From Archivesica marissinica (taxonomy: Eukaryota > Mollusca > Bivalvia > Venerida > Vesicomyidae): a stretch of DNA of 64,000 nucleotides. Each line of letters opens with the position of its first letter. The first letter of the stretch is position 1. Below are positions 56,716 to 64,000 of the stretch, in pieces. The translations under genes and the position numbers were made by a program. The stretch is taken from the NCBI GenBank assembly GCA_014843695.1, contig CM026402.1, positions 22,221,325 through 22,285,324 on the forward strand. Direction: 5' to 3'. The notes under the pieces were generated by a model. It saw only the letters and a program-made list of their open reading frames with translations. It had not been told where the DNA came from and did not search any database.

Positions 56716-57424
56716 ATCTAAATGATTGTAACGATATTTCAATTTAGCTGTCGATAATACTGAACCAACCAGCTTAATGATGGAATCCTGCAGAAAATGA
56801 TTACTCTCTCGACCATTCTGCTAAATGTTTACAGATTTGTGAATTTAAAAGCAGTGATGTACAGGACCGAGGGAATTGTATGTATTTTTCATTTGAGAAT
56901 AGGTCGGTTACTTGAGAATAGGTCGGTTGTCTCGTCTTCTGTATATGCATGAATATGTCCCACAATTTCAACTGACATCTCTGCATACCAAGTTTCATCT
57001 TTCTTGATCAAATGCTTAGAACAAAAAGATGAAATTTGGTGTGCAGAGTTAGAACAAAAATATGAAATTTGGTATGCAGAGTTAGAACAAAAAGATGAAA
57101 TTTGGTATGCAGAGTTAGAACAAAAAACAGCTAAACTTGTTTTCTTCGTATCATGGAGTCCATTTTGAAAACCCTCCATCTATGGTAAATTTTTATGAAA
57201 CCTGATTAGTTTGAGATTTCAGTTCTCTACGTCTCCCAAACCACTTACCGTAGTCAGTTTTGATGAAATTCTCCGACCCTGGGTTGGACGATTGATCGAC
57301 CGACCTCTTCTCTACAAATGCCGATATTGGTAAATAGTTAATATCAGTCTGGCTGATTTTCCATTTCTCAGGGGTGCTGAGGCATTTGAGATAATGGGTG
57401 GGAGGTGGATTTCAATTTTGGTTG
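56716..57424. other. 3' flank, mostly unique
   Basis: AT-rich sequence holding a four-copy 33-bp repeat (57012-57128). Acceptor-like TTTACAG (56830-56836) and TTCTCAG (57366-57372) occur but no exon I can support. Confidence 0.45.
57012..57128. repeat. 33-bp tandem repeat, about 3.5 copies
   Basis: Unit core GATGAAATTTGGTATGCAGA, with AGTTAGAACAAAAA. In one forward frame it reads AELEQKDEIWY periods, in keeping with an 11-residue helical repeat, but the surrounding frame is short. Confidence 0.85.
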
Positions 57425-57920
57425 TTACTCCCTGTTGCAGACGCGTTTCTATTACCTCCCTGTTGCAGACGCGTTTCTATTACCTCCCTTTTGCAGATGC
57501 GTTTCTATTACCTCCCTGTTGCAGACGCGTTTCTATTCCTCCCAGCGTTTTTATTACCTCCCTGTTGCAGATGCGTTTCTATTACCTCCCTGTTGCAGAC
57601 GCGTTTCTATTACCTCCCTTTTGCAGACGCGTTTCTATTACCTCCCTGTCTGCTCCCTGTTGCAGACGCGTTTCTATTACCTCCCTTTTGCAGATGCGTT
57701 TCTATTACCTCCCTGTTGCAGACGCGTTTCTATTACCTCCCCTGTTGCAGACGCGTTTCTATTACCTCCCTGTTGCAGACGCGTTTCTATTACCTCCCCT
57801 GTTGCAGACGCGTTTCTATTACCTCCCTTTTGCAGACGCGTTTCTATTACCTCCCTTTTGCAGACGTGTTTCTATTACCTCCCTTTTGCAGACGTGTTTC
57901 TATTACCTCCGTCTTGCAGA
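57425..57920. repeat. 28-bp minisatellite with an acceptor-like site in each unit
   Basis: About 16 copies of a 28-bp unit with core TTCTATTACCTCCCTGTTGC followed by AGACGCG. Each unit has a pyrimidine tract and TTGCAG, that is, a good splice acceptor. 27- and 29-bp variants shift frame. It lies 1.4 kb after the HPS5 stop. Confidence 0.94.
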
Positions 57921-58672
57921 TGTATAATGAATTGTTGATCCTTTCTCATTGTGGTTCATTAACCAAAGTCAGCATTTAATAATTATAAGATTGAAAACGG
58001 ATGAAAATTGATTACACGTGATGCAGAGGAGGATAAATGAATCACTGGATTCTCATCCCTTCACCATCCCTCCTTAATGACGCCACCCCCTCAATTTTAT
58101 ATAATTTGTAAAAAACGTGTTAACAGATATTTCCAAGGCTACCATCATTTTTGATGATAATTTAGTAATTAATTTATAATTGATTTATTGATCTGACTGC
58201 AAAGAGATGTTACTTTGAAATAATGGAACCCAGCCAAAGTGATATATCCATATCTTTATATAAGGCTATGCGTTTCAATTAGTCTGCCTCCGTGGTCAAG
58301 ATCACCAATGGTCACGGGTTCGAGTCCCACTCAGATCGTGTCTCTTTTATATGAAAAAGTTGACTAGTTTCTTACAGCGGTTGGTGCACCAAGTACTGGT
58401 TAAACGCTGGAGCCTGGCCAGGAAAGGTATATAACTAAGACATGTCAAATCAATAATTAATTAATTATATAGATCAAACCGACAGGTAACTATACTTCAT
58501 ACCTTGTTAGTTACAGGTGTGAGAATATAGAACAACTGTTACAAGTTCATCAAGGGGTCTATTTGGAGGTAACATCTAGCGTAACCATCCAGGGTCTCCT
58601 TTGGAGGTAAAATATATACCTCCAATCCATTGCTGTTGAAATCCACACGTCACCAAGCTCGAACGTCGCATC
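57921..58672. other. 3' flank with SINE fragment
   Basis: AT-rich, with a family 2 SINE piece at 58277-58430. The segment at 58560-58660 is unremarkable. No gene recognised. Confidence 0.45.
58277..58430 (+). mobile_element. SINE family 2, internally deleted
   Basis: CTGCCTCCGTGGTCAAGATC, GGTCACGGGTTCGAGTCCCA, GGTTGGTGCACCAAGTACTG and GGAGCCTGGCCAGGAAAGG; part of the tRNA-like head and the 3' tail are missing. Confidence 0.78.
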
Positions 58673-59515
58673 TTAATCCTTTCCCCCATAGAAGCACCTC
58701 TTGACGCCATTACCAATATACAACATACATTGACAATGTAGTAGCCAAACCAATGTTCATTAACCCTTTCCCTCATAGAAGCACCTCTTGACGCCATTAC
58801 CAATATACAACATACATTTGACAATGTAGTAGTCAAACCAATGTTCATAAACCCTTTCCCCCATAGAAGCACCTCTTGACGCCATTACCAATATACATTG
58901 ACAATGTAGTAGCCAAACCAATGTTCATAATAAAGGCCAGAATCTCATGTAGTCCCAGTAATATCTATGGAGGTGGGATAGATATGGCGACTACTTATCC
59001 ACTGCATGATAGCTAAATAGCTGTCGTTTGTATGGAGATATAATAGTATATTAACCTAAATCTCATGTAGTCCCAGTAATATCTATGGAGGTGAGATAGA
59101 TATAGCGACTACTTATCCACTGCATGATAGCTAAATAGCTGTCGTTTGTATGGAGATATAATAGTATATTAACCTAAATCTCTATGAAAGAAAGGGTTAA
59201 ATGGCTGTCATTTGTATGGAGATATAATAGTATATTAACCTAAATCTCCATGAAGGAAAGGGCTAAATGGCTGTCGTTTGTATGGAGATATAATAGTATA
59301 TTAACCTAAATCTCTATGAAGGAAAGGGTTAAATGGCTGTCATTTGTATGGAGATATAATTAGTATATTAACCTAAATCTCTATGAAGGAAAGGGTTAAA
59401 TGGCTGTCGTTTGTATATTAACCTAAATCTCTATGAAGGAAAGGGTTAAATGGCTGTCGTTTGTATGGAGATATAATAATATATTAACCTAAATCTCTAT
59501 GAAGGAAAGGGTTAA
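58673..59515 (+). mobile_element. MITE family A (piggyBac-like), expanded by internal tandem duplication
   Basis: TTAA at both ends (58673-58676, 59512-59515). The left terminal segment TCATAGAAGCACCTCTTGAC is present three times and the right terminal segment AACCTAAATCTCTATGAAGG about six times, each carrying its GGAAAGGG end. So the element has multiplied its own termini in place. Confidence 0.84.
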
Positions 59516-60250
59516 CCAGCTACATCTCTGGATTTCAAGTTGATATCTTTCATTTGTAGTATTTGCATGCAAGATATCTACACACATTGTTTAATTGAGT
59601 CTTCTTTCATACCATATATTCCCGACCGTAAGTCGACCTATTGTCATCCAGAAATGTGATATGAAAGTACTAGGTCGACCTATGGACGAAAAACAAGCCA
59701 AAACATGTTTTTTAAAAAAAATTGAAATATTTTATTTCTTGGAATTTTATTTATATCAGTTTCTTTGTTTTATTTAATATAACCACCATATGCTTATAAA
59801 CCATGTAAAAGCTGATAAACTTCATAAATTATTGTTGTACATCAGTGTATATTTTTATGATTTGTAATGGAATAAAGTCAACCAGATATCTCAAGTTTAG
59901 CTCGTTTCATTCAGCGTCCTGCCTGCCCAAGGACACCATCACCGTGGTTTACGCAGAAGTCGACCTCATGTACTACGCAGAAGTCGACCTCATGTACGAG
60001 TGGAGGCTTCACAATTAATATTTGCTCAAATTATATAATGTGAATTATTGTGAAATTATACACGTTTAGATGTTTCTGCATACCTCTCATATTTAATCAG
60101 ATTGCTACAATTTTTATACATGTAATCAAATCAGTATGTCAAATAAACATGTTTAAATCGTCTCAGGTTTCTTATGTTGAACTGGAGAAGTAGTATCGCC
60201 GTGGCAACTGGTACATAATACAGTCAAACTTGCTCGAAACACCATGTCTA
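59516..60250. other. 3' flank, AT-rich
   Basis: Contains GTCGACCTA repeated around 59633-59682 and a short direct repeat ACGCAGAAGTCGACCTCATG at 59950-59992. AATAAA at about 59872. No gene recognised. Confidence 0.45.
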
Positions 60251-60492
60251 TTAACCCATTCAACACCAAGTAACTGACATGGACTGGTCCATGATATTTT
60301 CAGACCAATAAATTAATAAGGAAATTACATTTGGACCAGTTCATTTATCAAAATATGTAATTTTTGTCTACAAATAGTAATATTACTGGCAAAAAGTGCA
60401 GATCCTGGTGAGACGGCTTGTCACGAGCCGGCTCATCTGGATCTACAGTTTTTATAAGCCTATTGAGAGGCGTGTGGTGTTGAAAGGGTTAA
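60251..60492. mobile_element. MITE, TTAA target site, family B
   Basis: TTAA at both ends with CCCATTCAACACC and GGTGTTGAAAGGG. Second and more complete copy of the element at 6618-6831; an inner palindrome lies around GACGGCTTGTCACGAGCCGG. Confidence 0.84.
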
Positions 60493-61544
60493 GAGACCAC
60501 TTTGATTAAGAGACCACTTTCAGTTCCCGTTTGAGATCATTTACCTTTAGGATTGTATTGTATTGGGACTGTGTCCAAATATCTTGTCGGATGAGTCAGC
60601 AGCTATGTGTACGATATGAAATGTATCGTCAGCCGCCATTTTTTCGTCCCTCCCCCAACTGTTTTTTCGAATTTGTTAGCGGATCAGTAACAGGTGCTTG
60701 GTTTTATGGTACCCGCTAAACTGAGCAAACAGTAAAATTAGCAAAAACAGATAAATATTCATATTATATTTTGAAAATATGTTGATGTTTTCATTAATCT
60801 CATTCACGTGTATCCTAAAATACAGTAATATAGAGAAACATTTGTTTGTTTTTGTAACGGGTGAAATCTCGTGTATTACCTTGCAAGGTCACATGTCAGT
60901 CATGTCAAAATGCCTGAAAACACATGAAATTTGATTGGTGGCTTGAAATTATCTCCTTTTTTTTAAACACGTGGAATTCACATGCGAGTGAAATTGTTGT
61001 TTATTTTTAAATGTGTTATGCAAGCCGAGTTTAGTCAAGCACATTAAATGCACAAAAATGATCACTTTACATAGTAATATTATTTCATTCGTTAGAAAAG
61101 AGACCGACTAGAAGTTATTCACTAACAAACCTTAGAGCGGTCCGAAAACCTGTACAGCCATATTACGTTTCAAGTACTTTGTAAATCTGAATGTCTTCTT
61201 GGATCAGTATGACAAGAATGTCCCCAGAAATGCCAGTCGAATAATGCAAATACTTAATCTGTGACGAGAACGTCCCCAGAAATACAGGTTCCAGACATTC
61301 AATAGCTACTTAATAGGAAACTACTAACAGGTTTCACTACATCAATGAAATCATTTGTATCTTCCAATAAAGTAAAATTTAATTTGTATGCATGCTCTAA
61401 TGAATAAATTTGTGTTTGCAAATAAAACATAACGGTTACATAATGACGACGTATTCGCTTGGAGAATGAACTGGGTAATTACATCGACCGCTTCATTAAA
61501 TCCACATTTATTATTATGCTTACATGAATACTTAAATATGGCAA
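60493..61544. other. 3' flank, unique AT-rich sequence
   Basis: No gene recognised; the short frame at 60531-60719 has no coding character. The segment 61380-61520 is a diverged copy of 63080-63230 (shared CATGCTCTAA and TTACATAATGAC blocks). Confidence 0.45.
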
Positions 61545-62385
61545 ATAGAGTCGCAGTGCACGTGGGTTCACGAACACACTGGGTGAATTCTCATGGCAAA
61601 TAGAGTCGCAGTACACGTGGGTTAACGAACACACTGGGTGAATTCTCATGGCAAATAGAGTCGCAGTGCACGTGGGTTCACGAACACACTGGGTGAATTC
61701 TCATGGCAAATAGAGTCGCAGTGCACGTGGGTTCACGAACACACTGGGTGAATTCTCATGGCAAATAGAGTCGCAGTGCACGTGGGTTCACGAACACACT
61801 GGGTGAATTCTCATGGCAAATAGAGTCGCAGTGCACGTGGGTTCACGAACACACTGGGTGAATTCTCATGGCAAATAGAGTCGCAGTGCACGTGGGTTCA
61901 CGAACACACTGGGTGAATTCTCATGGCAAATAGAGTCGCAGTGCACGTGGGTTCACGAACACACTGGGTGAATTCTCATGGCAAATAGAGTCGCAGTGCA
62001 CGTGGGTTCACGAACACACTGGGTGAATTCTCATGGCAAATAGAGTCGCAGTGCACGTGGGTTCACGAACACACTGGGTGAATTCTCATGGCAAATAGAG
62101 TCGCAGTGCACGTGGGTTCACGAACACACTGGGTGAATTCTCATGGCAAATAGTCGCAGTGCACGTGGGTTCACGAATATACTGGGTGAATTCTCATGAA
62201 TACCTAAATATATGGCAAATAGTCGCAGTACACGTGGGTTCACGAATATACTAGGTGAATTCTCATGAATACCTAAATATATGGCAAATAGAGTCGCAGT
62301 GCACGTGGGTTCACGAATATACTGGGTGAATTCTCATGAATACCTAAATATATGGCAAATAGTCGCAGTGTACGTGGATTCACGA
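61545..62385. repeat. 55-bp minisatellite, with longer units at its right end
   Basis: About 11 nearly perfect copies of a 55-bp unit with core GTGCACGTGGGTTCACGAAC, then about four diverged copies enlarged by AATACCTAAATATATG and with ATATACT in place of ACACACT. The homogeneous part sits at the left. Confidence 0.95.
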
Positions 62386-62699
62386 ATATACTGCGGGAGA
62401 ATTCTAATACGGCATTATACGGTATCGAGGTCAGAATTATATTAAAAGAAAGTACAGGGGGCATGTAATTTCATTCTCTTGTAAATCTGAAAGATTTCTT
62501 GATAATTGCTTGAATATCGTGTTCATATTAACCTAGTTGCAATAGATTCATGACAAGTTAACCCAACAAGGTTTTAGCTGACCTAGTTCTATACCACATT
62601 TAAACAAAGTTGGTAGAGGCTGTTTTAAAGACGGCTAGGGTGTGGCAAGAATGCTAGAGACTAAATTTTGAAACATTTAAACCATTAGTCACTTGAATG

Positions 62700-63077
62700 C
62701 AAATGTTGACAGACGTCGGATAATTCTCCAATCACACACAAATCTTGCCCCCCCCCCCCTCGACATTTTTAGAGGTCTTACAAAACATATTTTATGCCAC
62801 ATTTGCTGCATCTCCCAATAAATGTAAACTTTAATTTTTTTGTCAGATAATTCCCAATCACACAAAATCTGTGCCCCCCCCCCCGACATTTTTTAGAGGT
62901 CTTACAAAACATATTTTATGCCACATTTTCTGCATCTTCCAATAAATGTAACCTTTAATTTTTTTGTCAGATAATTCTCCAATCACAAAAAATCTTGCCC
63001 ACCGACATTTTTAGAGGTCTTACGAAAGATATTTTAAGCAACGTTTTCTGCATCTTCCAATAAATGTAAACTTTAAT
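62700..63077. repeat. Three tandem copies of a unit of about 122 bp
   Basis: Each copy has GATAATTCTCCAATCACA, a C run (12, 13 and 0 extra Cs), CGACATTTTTAGAGGTCTTA and CCAATAAATGTAAACTTTAA. The C-run length varies between copies. Confidence 0.88.
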
Positions 63078-63202
63078 TAGTATACATGCTCTAACGGATA
63101 AAATTGTGTTACAAAACAAAGAGAGTACATTTACATAATGACAAGATATTCCCTGGAAGATTGAACTTGGAAATTGCATCAAATGCTTCATTAATTGCGT
63201 GA

Positions 63203-63367
63203 TCATCAGGTTTGCAGGAATACATGTGGCAAACCGGAGTCACGGAGCATGTAATACCTCATAACTCTATTCTGCCTAGTACATCATCAGGTTTGCAGGA
63301 ATACATGTGGCAAACCGGAGTCACGGAGCATGTAATACCTCATAACTCTATTCTGCCTAGTACATCA
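63203..63367. repeat. 82-bp direct duplication
   Basis: Two identical copies of a unit beginning CATCAGGTTTGCAGGAATAC and ending TCTGCCTAGTACAT. A recent tandem duplication. Confidence 0.92.
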
Positions 63368-63520
63368 TCATAGTCAATAGAAATGGATCATTAAAATGAT
63401 TAGATTCCCCCGATTATTTAATGTACCGAGGGGTCATATTCATGGGCGTCTTGTAAATCTCGAGGACTTCTTAATCAGTGTGTAACGGGCTTCAAACTCT
63501 TGCTTGTTTTGCCTTTAGTT

Positions 63521-63932
63521 TATACAAATTTATTTTAGCTTGATTGTGAAACAAGTTCTTACAACTTTATATTAATCACTCTCGAGACCTCAAACCGAAC
63601 TTCTCTTCCGGTCCGGAAGCCGTTCGGTTTAGAGGGGTTTCACTGTACAATGTATCTATCTAGCTAATATGTACAATAACAAGGTATACCCACAGGTGAT
63701 AGCAATTTGTAGCTACACTTCCATCACCAATAGCAGATCCACACTAAGTCTTGATGAACATAAATAGATATGACATGAATTTACTACATAAAATGGAATC
63801 CATCGCCACGTGAAGAGGCAATGTGGAATTTAAATACCCTTGCCTAAGGGTACAATGCTACCGGCTCCAATGGCGCTCGATTTCCAGGCCTATTGCACCT
63901 GGAGCGAACGAGCTACCACTGCGCTATCACAA
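63521..63932 (-). mobile_element. SINE family 3, split by unrelated sequence
   Basis: The tail (63521-63597, TACAAATTTATTTTAGCTTG and ACTCTCGAGACCTCA) and the body plus head (63790-63932, GGAATCCATCGCCACG, GCGCTATCACAACTT) are separated by about 190 bases of other sequence, so either an insertion or two neighbouring pieces. Confidence 0.75.
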
Positions 63933-64000
63933 CTTGTATTGCCTTAGAGTCGGTGGTTACTAAACCAGTTTATCTTTGAATAAAGGCGGTGAACAGAAAG

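Noticed and set aside
57394..57979. Three overlapping frames of 177-193 codons
   Set aside because: Pyrimidine-rich 28-bp array read in three frames; no coding character outside the repeat.
59872..59877. AATAAA as the HPS5 poly(A) signal
   Set aside because: It is 3.8 kb after the stop, in AT-rich sequence with MITEs between; no way to tell it from chance.

Overview
The window is animal (metazoan) nuclear DNA, most likely from a mollusc and probably a bivalve. Evidence: a spliced, intron-rich gene, AT-rich non-coding sequence, many tRNA-derived SINEs (one family carrying a V-domain-like core of the sort known from molluscs and fish), TTAA-flanked MITEs, and very large minisatellite arrays. 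The species call is inference. Two runs of exactly 1000 N are scaffold gaps.

One gene is recognisable. It lies on the + strand from about 357 to 56066 and is the 3' two thirds of a homologue of HPS5, a subunit of BLOC-2 (biogenesis of lysosome-related organelles complex 2). I could assemble 16 exons whose splice phases all agree. They give about 1127 codons, and the order of conserved segments follows human HPS5 as I remember it. The N-terminal beta-propeller exons lie upstream of the window. After the point where human HPS5 ends (a WSQ motif), this protein continues for about 120 residues and finishes with a C-terminal RING-H2 zinc finger like those of the HOPS/CORVET subunits.

Layout: 1-4.1 kb, four exons among SINEs and three minisatellites; 4.1-6.9 kb, intron with a 36-bp array and a MITE; 6.9-8.4 kb, the single large acidic exon; 8.4-13.0 kb, three exons among SINEs, MITEs and a 55-bp array; 13.0-29.1 kb, one intron made almost wholly of three successive arrays (36-, 32- and 62-bp units, the 32-mer alone 14.5 kb with a gap); 29.1-31.5 kb, two exons; 31.5-44.1 kb, an intron filled by a 45-bp array (with a gap); 44.5-56.1 kb, the last six exons, separated by more arrays, SINEs and MITEs; 56.1-64 kb, 3' flank with no gene I can support, only minisatellites, SINEs and MITEs.

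The most striking pattern is that at least five of the minisatellites carry a splice junction of this gene inside every unit, that is, a few tens of bases of exon plus the intact donor or acceptor. One exon (29070-29183) has such an array at both ends. The gene therefore contains dozens of near-perfect decoy splice sites next to real ones. I could not run any alignment, domain search or transcript comparison; all homology statements come from reading translations and remembering the human protein.
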